DNA of 64,000 nucleotides, from assembly GCA_037200125.1 (NCBI GenBank), contig JBBCGS010000005.1:930001-994000 (forward strand), written 5' to 3'. The notes under the pieces were generated by a model. That model worked only from the letters and a program-made list of their open reading frames with translations. It did no database searches and was not told the origin of the DNA. The position numbers and the translations under genes were made by a program. Positions 28,539 to 38,224 of the stretch are shown in pieces (positions within the stretch are counted from its first letter, which is position 1; every line of letters begins with the position of its first letter). Source of the DNA: JADGHX01 sp037200125. Its GTDB lineage: Bacteria > Pseudomonadota > Gammaproteobacteria > Steroidobacterales > Steroidobacteraceae.

Positions 28539-29918
28539 TCAGGATGTCCCGGGCACTGCGTGCGATCGATGCAAGGATTGTGCACGATTCAGGATTGCGC
28601 CTCCATGCGCTTCGCGTCCCATCACGTAAGTGCGTGCGATCGCTCGATCATCGGCGAGCGTCATCAGCACGAGTAACTTTTCTTCAACCGTGCGCGCCTG
28701 CGCCGTGCGCCGGGCCAACAGCGGCGTCGCACGCAAATCGAGCACCGTGAAGTCCGCTTCGGTGCCGGGCGCGAAGCGGCCGATGCGATCGTCGAGCCTC
28801 AGGGCCCGCGCGCCGCCGAGCGTGGCGAGGTAGAACGCGCGCAAGGCCGACAGATGCTGACCTTTCATCTGTGCCACTTTGTACGCTTCGGCCATGGTCC
28901 GTAGCATCGAGAAGCTGGTGCCGCCCCCAACGTCGGTACCCAGCGCGAAGCGCATGCCCGCGGCATCCGTTGCGGCAAGATCGAAGAGGCCGCTTCCGAG
29001 ATACAGGTTCGAGGTTGGGCAGAACGACGCCGCGGCGTGAGCCTGCGTCATTCGGGTGCGATCCGTGTCGTCCAGGTGTATGCAGTGTGCGTAAACGGAC
29101 CGGTCGCGTAACAATCCCGCACGGTCGTAAACATCCAGATAGCTGCGCGCCTGAGGAAAGAGCTGCTTCACCCAATGGATCTCGGCGTGATTCTCGGCAA
29201 GATGGCTCTGGACGAAGACATCCGGAAACTCGTGCGCCAGCCGGCCCGCGCTCCGCAGCTGCTCATCGCTCGAAGTGGGGGCGAAGCGCGGGGTGATGGC
29301 GTAGTGCAAGCGTCCACGGCCGTGCCACTGCTCGATCAGCGCGCGGCTGGCGCGCTCCCCTTCCGCCGGCGTGTCCCGCAGGTCAGGCGGGCAGTTTCGA
29401 TCCATGAGTACCTTGCCGGCGATCAGGCGCACGCCGCGGCGTTCGGCCGCCTCGAAGAGCGCGGTGACCGAAGCCTCATGCACCGTGCAGAAGACGAGCG
29501 CCGTCGTCGTCCCGTTCCGAAGCAGCTCGTCGAGGAAGAACTCGGCAACCGAAGCGGCGTAAGCGACATCGGCGAAGCGCCTCTCGGCGGGAAACGTGTA
29601 GTCCTCGAGCCAGTCGAGGAGTTGCCGGCCGCCTGACGCTATGACGTCTGTCTGGCAGTAATGAATGTGAGTGTCCACGAAGCCCGGCATCAGCAGGCCC
29701 TCGCCATGCTCGACCACCGGGACGTTCCGCGGAATGTCCCGGAGCATCGAGTCCGCCGGGCCGAGCGCGTCGACGAGGCCGTTCGCCACCACGAGCAGGC
29801 CGTCTTCGATCAGCTCATAACAACCGGCGGGCGCGGCCTCACCCGGATCCGCATTGAAGTGCAGAACCGCGCCCCGGTGCGCAACGATTGGCGCTGAGCC
29901 GTCAGTGCGGGCTGCCAC
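28539..29918 (-). CDS. guaD: guanine deaminase
   Basis: This 459-residue zinc amidohydrolase converts guanine to xanthine. GuaD signatures are LLMPGFVDTHIHYCQTDVIAS (H-x-H), FCTVHEASVTALFEAA, LIAGKVLMDRNCPP, VQSHLAENHAEI, VYAHCIHLDD and FALGTDVGGGTSFSML. It is cytosolic, complete and of standard length. It overlaps the puuD stop by 17 bp and precedes the GntR gene by 7 bp. Its product feeds XdhAB encoded upstream in the same run. Confidence 0.95.
   Translation of the reverse strand: MAARTDGSAPIVAHRGAVLHFNADPGEAAPAGCYELIEDGLLVVANGLVDALGPADSMLRDIPRNVPVVEHGEGLLMPGFVDTHIHYCQTDVIASGGRQLLDWLEDYTFPAERRFADVAYAASVAEFFLDELLRNGTTTALVFCTVHEASVTALFEAAERRGVRLIAGKVLMDRNCPPDLRDTPAEGERASRALIEQWHGRGRLHYAITPRFAPTSSDEQLRSAGRLAHEFPDVFVQSHLAENHAEIHWVKQLFPQARSYLDVYDRAGLLRDRSVYAHCIHLDDTDRTRMTQAHAAASFCPTSNLYLGSGLFDLAATDAAGMRFALGTDVGGGTSFSMLRTMAEAYKVAQMKGQHLSALRAFYLATLGGARALRLDDRIGRFAPGTEADFTVLDLRATPLLARRTAQARTVEEKLLVLMTLADDRAIARTYVMGREAHGGAILNRAQSLHRSHAVPGTS
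28577..28588. promoter_or_regulatory. candidate GntR operator upstream of the regulator gene
   Basis: ATTGTGCACGAT lies inside the 3' end of guaD, 46 bp before the GntR start. It shares the ATTGTGCACG core with the second site at the uraH/bmp promoter region. Because it is within coding sequence it could be chance, although the position suits an internal, autoregulated promoter. Confidence 0.35.
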
Positions 29919-31117
29919 GCGCGATCCATGCGAGCAGTTCCGCCCGCTCTGTTTCGGTAAGGCCGGTAACGTTGCCCACGGGCATCGTGCGCGCGGCGAG
30001 CTGCTGCCGCATCTTCACCGTCTGCAGGAGAATCTGGTCGGGCAGATCGAGGCGCACCCCGCCGGGTGGCGCACTGAAGCCGCCCTGTGTCGGCACGGCC
30101 GTATGACAGACCGCGCAACGCTGAGTGACGATCGATCGCACCCGCAGGAATTGCTCGGCCGGCGACGCGGAAACGGCGCCGGGTTGCGGCACACGGGCAG
30201 GCGCCAACGTCGCGGCAACCGCGACGATGATGAGCACGCCCAGCGCGAACGGTACCGGTGATGTGCGCCCGCCTCGCTCATGCGCTTTATGGCGCTGGAC
30301 GAAGTAGACGCGGATCAACGCGCCCGCCGCGCTCAACGCCACCAGCACCAGCCAGTTGAAGCGTGCGCCGTACGTCATCGCGTAGTGATTGCTGATCATC
30401 GTGAACAGCACGGGCAGCGTGAAGTAGGTGTTGTGCGTGGAACGCACTTTGCCGCGCAGGCCGGGGCCCGGGTCGGGCTCACGATTCTCGAGCTTCGCGC
30501 GCACCATCTCGCGCTGGCCGGGAATGATCACGAAGAACACGTTCGCGACCATGATGGTGCCGAGCATGGCGCCGAACTCGATGAACGCGCCGCGACCGCT
30601 GAACAGGTGGCACAGGCCCCACGCCGCGCCCGTCAATAGCACGGCAAGAACGCCGCCCAGCGCGGCCCCGTTTCGCGCGAGCGGCGTGCGACACAAACCG
30701 TCGTAGACGAACCAGCCACCGACGATGAACGCGAGCCCGATGGCAATCGCCGCCGGCTTCGACAACGGCGCAACCGCCGGATCGATGAGATACACCTCGG
30801 CCTGCCCGAAATAGAGCAGCACCAGAAGCGCGAAGCCCGACAGAAAAGTGGAGTACGCCTCCCAATAGAACCAGTGCAGCGTGCCCGGCAGCTTTTCCGG
30901 CCGCTACACGATATTTCTGGGCGTGATAGAACCCTCCCCCATGCACGGACCACAGCTCGCCGCCGACGCCTTTGCGCTCATCGGCCGGATCCGCGGGGCG
31001 CAGCAGATGATTGTCGAGCCAGACAAAATAGAACGACGAGCCGATCCACGCGATGCCGACGATGAAGTGAAGCCATCGCGTCAACAATCCGAGCCAGTCG
31101 AGTACGTAGGCGCTCAT
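29902..31117 (-). pseudogene. puuD: membrane urate hydroxylase PuuD with cytochrome c domain, frameshifted
   Basis: The start ATG 31117 overlaps the permease stop. The first part reads LTRWLHFIVGIAWIGSSFYFVWLDNHL and ELWSVHGGGFYHAQKYRVA; the rest continues in another frame from about 30901 with LLYFGQAEVYLIDP, KVRSTHNTYFTLPVLFTMISNHYA and a C-terminal cytochrome c domain (CAVCHTA, then M in RTMPVGNVTGLT). One extra base in the GCGGCC run near 30901 explains the break. PuuD oxidises urate to 5-hydroxyisourate using its fused cytochrome rather than O2. No other uricase is in the window, so if the frameshift is real this pathway is interrupted here. Confidence 0.85.
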
Positions 31118-32054
31118 TGCTGTTCGCTCAACGCATCGGGATGGAAGCTTCGGCCGAGGGATGCCGGCTGGTTCAGCAGGATGGTCTTCGGGTTGCGGCA
31201 GATGACGACCAGCACCACGATGGTGGCGATGTACGGCAGCATGGATAGGATTTCGCTCGGCACATCGATCCCGAGCCCCTGCGCGTGCAGCTGAAGCACG
31301 GTGACGCCGCCGAATAGATACGCGCCCAGCAGCACGCGAAGCGGCTTCCATGTGGCGAAGACGACGAGCGCCAGGGCGATCCAGCCGCGGCCGGAGCTCA
31401 TGCCTTCGACCCACATGGGCGTGAGCGCGGTCGAAAGATAGGCGCCCGCGATGCCGCTCATCGCGCCACCGAACATCACGGCGAAATAACGCGTGCGGAT
31501 CACCGGTTGGCCGAGGAGAGTGCGCGGCGGTCGGCGATTCACCGATGGCGCGCAAGCGAAGGCCAGGGCGCGTGCGACGAAGGAAGTAGTCGATGCCGAA
31601 ATAGAGTGCGATCGAGCCGTACACGAGCCAGTCGAACCGGAACAGCGCGCCGACCACCGGCAACGAGCTCAACACCGGAATCGAGAGCGGCTCCACTCCA
31701 TCGATGGGCAGGCCCGCGAAACCGCGGCCCGCGAACGCACTCAGGCCAATTCCAAACAACGTGAGGGGCAAGACCCGTTGCCACCTGGTTCGCCTGCATC
31801 GTGAGCGTCAGGAAGGCGAACACGACGGACAGCGCCGTGGCGGCGACGATCCCGGCCGCGTAGCCGAGCAACAGGCTGCCGCTCGCATGGCCGACCGCGA
31901 ACGCGGTGACCGCGCCGATCAGCATCATCCCCTCGACTCCGAGGTTCAACACGCCGGAGCGTTCGACGACGAGCTCGCCGAGCGCCGCATAGATGAGCGG
32001 CGTGGCCGCGACGACGGTGCTGATGAAGATCGCGGTGAGGTGGTAGGAGTCCAT
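31114..32054 (-). pseudogene. nucleoside-type ABC transporter permease (NupQ/YufQ-like), frameshifted
   Basis: Joined over three frames it is a multi-TM permease: TPLIYAALGELVVERSGVLN, GVEGMMLIGAVTAF, FAFLTLTMQANQVATGLA, then ALYFGIDYFLRRTRPGLRLRAIGE, then MFGGAMSGIAGAYLSTALTPMWVEG. These are hallmarks of the BmpA-linked permease family. Extra bases near 31767 (a GGGG run) and 31515 break it. It abuts the other permease (TGAATG) and overlaps puuD by ATGA. Confidence 0.8.
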
Positions 32055-33116
32055 TCAGAATCGCAGCCGGTACGCGACGAACAGATCCGCCGCGAGCAGA
32101 TAGAACAGCAACGCACCCTGGAACAGCCCGGTGACCGCCGATGGCAACTGCAGGCTGAGCTGCACCGACTCGCCCCCGAGATAGAGCAGCGACATGAGCA
32201 GCGAGGCGAGCACGATGCCCAACGGGTGCAGCCTGCCGACGAACGCCACGATGATCGCCGCGAATCCATAGCCCGGAGAGATGCTCGGCTGGAGCCGCCC
32301 GATCGGGCCGGCCACTTCGCAGACTCCCGCCAGACCCGCCGCGCCGCCGCCGATCAGCAGTGCAAGCCAGACATTGCGCTTCTCGCTGAAGCCCGCGTAC
32401 GCGGCCGCCGATGGCGCAAGCCCCGCGACGAGCATGCGATACCCCGCGAACGAACGGCTCGCGAAGAGCCATGACATCAACGCGATGATCAGCGCCAGCA
32501 CGAATGCATTCGTGACTCGCACGCCATCGGTGAGGGGCATGAGCATCGCGTTGTCGGCAAAGGCTCGCGATTGAGGGAAATTGAAGCCCTCCGGGTCTCG
32601 CCACGAGCCGTGCAGCAAGTATGCGAGCCAGAGCTGCGCGACGTACACGAGCATCAGGCTGACGAGAATCTCGCTGGTGTTGAAACGGGGTGCGCAGGAA
32701 CGCCGGGATCGCGGCCCACGCCATGCCGCCCAGCAAACCGGCGACGAGCGCGGCGGGCAAGGCGAACGCACCCAGCGAGCCGGCGCAGAAGAGCGCCACG
32801 CCGCCGCCTGTGATCGCGCCGACGGTGAACTGCCCTTCCGCGCCTATGTTCCACACGTTCGCGCGAAACCCGATGGCGAGCCCCAACGCGCACAGCATGA
32901 GGGGTGTGGCCTTCAGCAATAATTCGCCGACGCCGTACACGGATGCGACCGGCTCGACGAAGAACAAGTACAGCGCATCGAGCGGGCTCCGCCCGAGCGC
33001 CGCGAACACAATCGACCGGTGACCAGCATCGCGAACGCGGCGATCAGCGGCGCTCCAAAGCGCATCGCGCGGCTCGGTTCCGGGCGCTTCTCCAGACGGA
33101 ACGGCAGCTCAAGCAC
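32055..33116 (-). pseudogene. nucleoside-type ABC transporter permease (NupP/YufP-like), frameshifted
   Basis: The start ATG 33116 overlaps the ATPase stop by 8 bp. The joined product shows ALYLFFVEPVASVYGVGELL, FRANVWNIGAEGQFTVGAI, RFNTSEILVSLMLVYVAQLW and AGVCEVAGPIGRLQPSISPG, all typical of the first permease of BmpA-type purine nucleoside importers. A missing base near 33018 and an extra one in a GGGG run near 32690 disrupt it. The intact C-terminal segment is long and in one frame. Confidence 0.8.
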
Positions 33117-34659
33117 TGGCGGGCTCTCCCACCGGCGGGGTCGCTGCCTCTTGAGGCACAGCCGACATGAGCAAGCCCACTTGCTCCACGGTCAGGCTGG
33201 ACGTGGGTTGTGGAGGGGACAAGCGCCCTTGCGCGATGACAGCGATGCGGTCGCAGAGGGTAAACAACTCGTCGAGCTCCTCTGACACGACCAGGAGCGC
33301 GACGCCCCGATCGCGCAGATCGATGAGCGCCTGATGAATGAGCTGCGCGGCGCCCACATCGACGCCCCAGGTCGGCTGCGCCACCACCATCAGCTTCGGG
33401 CCAAGACGCGTCTCGCGGCCGACGATGAACTTCTGCAGATTGCCGCCCGAAAGGCTTTCCGCCGCCGACAACTCACTGCCGCATTTCACTTTGAACGCGG
33501 CAATCGTCTCCCGCGCAAACGCGCGCGAGGCGGCGTTGCTCACGAAGCCGGCGCGCACCATGCCGTTGCGCGCGCCGGTGAGCAGCGCATTCTGCGCCAG
33601 GCTCATCGGCGGAACCGCTCCTCGCCCCAGGCGCTCCTCGGGAACGAACGTCAGGCCTAGCGCGCGCCGGCGCGCTGGCGGCAGGCTCGTCGCGCTCGTG
33701 CCGCGGATTTCGAGCGAACCCGCCTCGCAGCCCGGCGCCTCCCCGGAAAGGCTCGCGAGCAGCTCCTTCTGGCCGTTGCCTGAAACACCGGCGATTCCGA
33801 CGATCTCCCCGGCGCGCACCTGCAGGTCGACGGAGCGTAACGTCGTGCCGAACGGATCGAGCGAGCGCTTCGTGAAGCCCTGAAGATTCAGCTGCACCGC
33901 GCCCGGCTCACGCGGCGTCAGCCGACATTCGGTGAGATCGGCGCCAACCATCATGCGCGCGAGCTCCGCGTGGCTCGAGGTGGAAGGCTGCGCGGTACCC
34001 ACCAGCTTCCCGCCTCGAAGCACGGTCGCGGTGTGGCAGAGCTCGCGAATCTCATCGAGCTTGTGGCTGATGTAGAGAATGCTGACACCTTCGCCCGCGA
34101 GCCGGCGCAGCGTTTCGAAGAGCTTGCGGACCGCCTGCGGCGTGAGAACAGACGTCGGTTCGTCCATGATCAGGAGGCGCGGGGACTGCAACAGGCAACG
34201 CACGATCTCGACGCGCTGACGCTCGCCCACTGACATGCTGTGCGTGAGACGGTCTGGATCCACGGGCAGGCCGTATTTCGCCGAGACCTCGCGGATGCGC
34301 GTCGCAAGCTGCGATGGCATCGTCTTTTCGTCCAGCGCGAGCGCGATGTTCTCGGCCACCGTCAACGTCTCGAACAGGGCGAAGTGCTGGAACACCATGC
34401 CGATGCCGAGTCGCCGCGCCGCCGCGGGACTGGCGATGGTGACCTCGCGCCCTTCCCATTCGAGCGTCCCTTCATCCGGCCGCGTCACGCCGTACGCGAT
34501 CTTCATCAGCGTGCTCTTGCCAGCGCCGTTCTCGCCGATCAGCGCGTGGATCTCGCCGACGCGCACCGTGAGATCGATGCCATCGTTCGCCACGGTCGTT
34601 GGATAGCGCTTGACGATGCCGCGCATCGCGAGACGGGGCGCCGCATCGGCTGAGGTCAC
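33109..34659 (-). CDS. ABC transporter ATPase with two ATP-binding domains (NupO/YufO-like)
   Basis: The 516-residue protein fuses two ABC domains. The first has Walker A GENGAGKST (about 42-50), MSVGERQRVEIVRCL and Walker B LLIMDEPTSVLTP. The second has a degenerate Walker A (GVSGNGQKELL) and a SLSGGNLQKFIVGRE signature, as in ribose- and nucleoside-type ATPases. With the two permeases and the lipid- or periplasm-located BMP protein at 40.3 kb it would form a purine nucleoside or base importer. ATG 34659 overlaps the xdhC stop by four bases. Confidence 0.92.
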   Translation of the reverse strand: MTSADAAPRLAMRGIVKRYPTTVANDGIDLTVRVGEIHALIGENGAGKSTLMKIAYGVTRPDEGTLEWEGREVTIASPAAARRLGIGMVFQHFALFETLTVAENIALALDEKTMPSQLATRIREVSAKYGLPVDPDRLTHSMSVGERQRVEIVRCLLQSPRLLIMDEPTSVLTPQAVRKLFETLRRLAGEGVSILYISHKLDEIRELCHTATVLRGGKLVGTAQPSTSSHAELARMMVGADLTECRLTPREPGAVQLNLQGFTKRSLDPFGTTLRSVDLQVRAGEIVGIAGVSGNGQKELLASLSGEAPGCEAGSLEIRGTSATSLPPARRRALGLTFVPEERLGRGAVPPMSLAQNALLTGARNGMVRAGFVSNAASRAFARETIAAFKVKCGSELSAAESLSGGNLQKFIVGRETRLGPKLMVVAQPTWGVDVGAAQLIHQALIDLRDRGVALLVVSEELDELFTLCDRIAVIAQGRLSPPQPTSSLTVEQVGLLMSAVPQEAATPPVGEPASA

Positions 34660-35924
34660 GCGTTCGCGCTCCGGGAGGAGCTACAGTTCGCGCAGTCACC
34701 GGTCCGGCATCCGTTCAACGCTTCCGCTTCCACGGGCCACTCGGCGCGCGCCTCGGCAGCGCGCATCACGGTCGCGGCCGCGCGCGGTCGCGAGTCACGC
34801 GGATCCAGCGCCGTCCCCATCGTTTGCAATAGCTGCGCAGCGACCGAGATCGCAATGATTGCCGGCGCCTTGCCTTCCACACCGTCGACTCCGATCGGGC
34901 AGATGAGTCGCGGCAGGGTCTCTTCGGCGATCCCTTCCTTGCGCAGCCGGGAACGGAACCGCGCGCCCTTGCTCGCCGAACCGATGAGTCCCAGCCAGCC
35001 AAAACGCTCCCGTCTCAGAATCGAGCGACACACCTCGTAGTCGAGCGCGTGATCGTGCGTCATCACCAGGTGTCGCACATCCGGTGGCGCCGATCCGGCA
35101 ATCTGGGCCGGAGCGCTCGCCTGAAGCGCGCGCACGTTGGGCGGCAACACGCGCGGGAACATCTCACCGCGAGGGTCGATCCATCGCACCGTGACCGGCA
35201 GCTCCGACATCACGCGCACGAGCGCCTGCGCAACGTGACCGGCGCCATAGAGCCACAACGAAGCGTTGGCGATATCGAGACGTTCCAGAAGCATCGGAGA
35301 GTCCCCGGTCGCATCCAGCGAAGCGCCGGCAAAGTGCGCGCGCTCACGTGCATCACGATCGAGAAGCGCATCGGCCACCGGCCGCAGGCGCGGCGGAAGA
35401 AAAGCCGGCGTCGCGGCGTTGACGACACGGCGCGTGACGCGCCCGTTCGCGAGTGTGGACGTCATCAGCACAGGTTCGCCGCTGCTCGCAGCCGAGCTGG
35501 CACTCCTGAGCAGCGGCAGATCGCCGCGCGTAAATCGCTCGAGCCAGAGCTCGACGACTCCGCCACAACACTGGCCGAGTTGGGAGGCGAGCACCAGGCG
35601 CTTGGTGCAGGCTGTGTTTCCCGCAGCCGCCGCAGGGACCATCTCGCGCGCGAGGTGCGCGGCTTCCCACTCGAGTCGCCCACCGCCGATCGTCCCCGCC
35701 ACACGGCTCGGCCCGACGATCATGCACGTGCCCGCCTCCCGTGGGGTCGATCCAGACGCCGAAGCAATGACGACGCGAACGACCGCCGGCTCCCACTCGA
35801 GCGCACGACAAACCGCAGTCGGCCAGTCGCCGGCGATGGATCGCAGCCAGTTCTCGCTGACGGCTCTCTGCTCGGCCTGGCGCAGCTGAACTTCAGCTAA
35901 TGGCATGAGCTCACGACCGTTCAT
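34656..35924 (-). CDS. xdhC: xanthine dehydrogenase accessory protein XdhC
   Basis: This 422-residue protein combines the XdhC_CoxI domain (VRVVIASASGSTPREAGTCMIVG, GTIGGGRLEWEAAHLARE, GQCCGGVVELWLE) with a C-terminal Rossmann domain (LWLYGAGHVAQALVRVM, VMTHDHALDYEV, GLIGSASKGARFRSRL). XdhC proteins bind and sulfurate the molybdenum cofactor and insert it into XdhB. A cysteine-containing tail (CRTGDCANC) follows. ATG 35924 overlaps the xdhB stop; a second in-frame ATG at 35906 is possible. Confidence 0.92.
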   Translation of the reverse strand: MNGRELMPLAEVQLRQAEQRAVSENWLRSIAGDWPTAVCRALEWEPAVVRVVIASASGSTPREAGTCMIVGPSRVAGTIGGGRLEWEAAHLAREMVPAAAAGNTACTKRLVLASQLGQCCGGVVELWLERFTRGDLPLLRSASSAASSGEPVLMTSTLANGRVTRRVVNAATPAFLPPRLRPVADALLDRDARERAHFAGASLDATGDSPMLLERLDIANASLWLYGAGHVAQALVRVMSELPVTVRWIDPRGEMFPRVLPPNVRALQASAPAQIAGSAPPDVRHLVMTHDHALDYEVCRSILRRERFGWLGLIGSASKGARFRSRLRKEGIAEETLPRLICPIGVDGVEGKAPAIIAISVAAQLLQTMGTALDPRDSRPRAAATVMRAAEARAEWPVEAEALNGCRTGDCANCSSSRSANA

Positions 35925-38224
35925 GATCCTTGCTCCTTCGCGCTTCCGCGTGCGTGCTCGATGGCGCGTAATACCGATTCAGGAGTGGCCGGCGCCGCGA
36001 GCCGCGGCACTGTTCCCGCCGGCCCGCAAGCCGCACAGGCGTCGCGGATCGCATGCAGCACCGAGATCGCGAGCATCAGCGGCGGTTCGCCGACGGCCTT
36101 GGAACGATAGATGGTGTCTTCGCGATTCGGCGCCGCTTTCAGCAGTTCCACGGTGGACCGCGCCGGCCAGTCATACGCCGTGGGAATCTTGTAGGTCGAG
36201 GGCGCGTGTGTTTTCAGCTCACCCCGCTCGTTCCACCAAAGCTCTTCGGAAGTGAGCCAGCCCATGCCCTGCAGGAAACCGCCTTCCACCTGCCCGAGGT
36301 CGATCGCCGGATTCAGCGAAGTGCCGACGTCGTGCACGATGTCCACGCGCAGCAGGCGGGTCTCGCCGGTCAGCGAGTCGACGGCGACTTCGGCCACCGC
36401 CGCGCCGTACGCGAAATAGAAGAACGGGCGCCCGGACATCGTCGCCTTGTTCCAGTGAATCTTCGGCGTGCGATAGAAGCCGGTGGACGACAGCGAGATG
36501 CGCGCGCGATAGGCAGCCTGCGTCAGCTCGGCGAACGTCACTGCGCGTGGTCCGACGTGCACCAGCCCTTCGTCGAAACGGACTTCTTCCGGCCGCACTT
36601 TATGCGCCTCGCAGGCAAATGCGATCAGTCGCTCTTTGATGGCGCGCGCGGCGACTTCCGCGGCCTTGCCGTTGAGATCGGAGCCTGACGACGCGGCGGT
36701 TGCCGAGGTATTCGGCACCTTGCTCGTATCCGTAGTCGTGATGCGAATGGCGGACAGCGGAACACCCAGCTCCGTCGCCACCACCTGCGCGACCTTGATA
36801 TGGACGCCCTGCCCCATCTCCGTGCCGCCGTGGTTCAGCAGCACCGTTCCATCCGCGTAAACGTGCACCAGTGCGCCCGCCTGGTTGAACGCCGTCGCGG
36901 TGAACGAGACGCCGAACTTTACGGGGGTGAGCGCGAGGCCGCGTTTGATGACCGCGTTGTGCGAGTTCCATTCGGCGATGGCGCGGCGGCGTGCGCGGTA
37001 GCCGCTGTCGGCTTCGAGCTGATCCGCAATGAGCGGCATGACGTTGTCATCGACGACTTGCCCATAGTGCGTGACGTTCCGCTCGTCGACGCCGTAGAAG
37101 TTGGCGCGCCGGACATCGAGCGGATCGCGCCCCAGCGCCCGCGCGATGTCATCGACGACCTGCTCGATGACGACCATGGCCTGCGGCGCGCCGAACCCTC
37201 GGAACGCGGTGTTCGAGACCGTGTGCGTCTTGCACCGGTGCGACACGATCTCGATGTGCTCGAGAAAATACGCATTGTCGATGTGGCAGAGCGCCCGGTC
37301 GTTCACCGCGCCGGAAAGATCCGCCGAATACCCGCAGCGCGAAGCCAGCATCACGGTGATCGCCAGAATGCGCCCGTTCTCGTCGAAGCCGACGTCGTAG
37401 TCCGCCACGAAATCGTGACGCTTGCCGGTCACGAGCATGTCCGCATCCCGATCGAGCCGGAGCTTGACGGGCCGGCGCGTCTGGCGCGCCAGAATCGCCG
37501 CGGCCGCCGCGATGAGACCGGCCTGGCTCTCCTTGCCGCCGAAGCCGCCGCCCATGCGCCGGCATTGAACCGTCACGTCATGAGACCGCACGCCGAGCGC
37601 GTGAGACACCACATGCTGGATCTCGGTCGGGTGCTGCGTGGAGCTGTGGATCAGGAAGGCGCCATCTTCCTGTGGAAGCGCGACCGCGATCTGGCCCTCG
37701 AGATAGAAATGATCCTGCCCGCCCACGGTTGCCGAGCCCCGCAGGCGACGCGGCGCACGCGCCAACGTCTCGTGCGGCTGCCCACGAACGATTCGCTCGG
37801 TCGGCAGCACGTGGCTGTTCGCCGCCAGCGCCGCGCGTACATCGAGGATGGCCGGCAGTGGCTGGTACTCGACGCGCGCGGCTTTAGCCGCGAATCGGGC
37901 CCGCAGATGCGACGACGCCGCGACCGCGAACAGCGGCTGGCCCGCGTACTGAACGAGGCCCTCCGCGAAAATCGGATCGTCGTGAACCACCCCGCCGTAG
38001 TTGTTCTCGCCCGGCACATCGCTCGCGAGCGCAACGGCGTGCACGCCGGGCATAGCCCGCACCGGCGCGACGTCGAGCTGGGAAATCCGGCCGTGCGGGA
38101 TCGTGCTGAGCCCGAACGCCGCATGCAGCGTGTTCGCAGGCAACGGGATGTCGTCGCAATAGTGCGCGGTGCCTGCCACGTGCAGGTGCGCGCTGTCATG
38201 AACCTTTGCGACGCCGACGCTCAC
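35921..38224 (-). CDS. xdhB: xanthine dehydrogenase molybdenum-binding subunit
   Basis: The 767-residue large subunit opens with GTAHYCDDIPLPANTLHAAF and contains the molybdopterin-contact segments MGGGFGGKESQAG, AFRGFGAPQAM, NHGGTEMGQGVHIKVAQVVA and the C-terminal YRSKAVGEPPLML, which includes the catalytic Glu of xanthine oxidoreductases. It oxidises hypoxanthine to xanthine and xanthine to urate together with XdhA. Length and order match two-subunit bacterial enzymes. It overlaps xdhA and xdhC by four bases on each side. Confidence 0.95.
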   Translation of the reverse strand: MSVGVAKVHDSAHLHVAGTAHYCDDIPLPANTLHAAFGLSTIPHGRISQLDVAPVRAMPGVHAVALASDVPGENNYGGVVHDDPIFAEGLVQYAGQPLFAVAASSHLRARFAAKAARVEYQPLPAILDVRAALAANSHVLPTERIVRGQPHETLARAPRRLRGSATVGGQDHFYLEGQIAVALPQEDGAFLIHSSTQHPTEIQHVVSHALGVRSHDVTVQCRRMGGGFGGKESQAGLIAAAAAILARQTRRPVKLRLDRDADMLVTGKRHDFVADYDVGFDENGRILAITVMLASRCGYSADLSGAVNDRALCHIDNAYFLEHIEIVSHRCKTHTVSNTAFRGFGAPQAMVVIEQVVDDIARALGRDPLDVRRANFYGVDERNVTHYGQVVDDNVMPLIADQLEADSGYRARRRAIAEWNSHNAVIKRGLALTPVKFGVSFTATAFNQAGALVHVYADGTVLLNHGGTEMGQGVHIKVAQVVATELGVPLSAIRITTTDTSKVPNTSATAASSGSDLNGKAAEVAARAIKERLIAFACEAHKVRPEEVRFDEGLVHVGPRAVTFAELTQAAYRARISLSSTGFYRTPKIHWNKATMSGRPFFYFAYGAAVAEVAVDSLTGETRLLRVDIVHDVGTSLNPAIDLGQVEGGFLQGMGWLTSEELWWNERGELKTHAPSTYKIPTAYDWPARSTVELLKAAPNREDTIYRSKAVGEPPLMLAISVLHAIRDACAACGPAGTVPRLAAPATPESVLRAIEHARGSAKEQGS

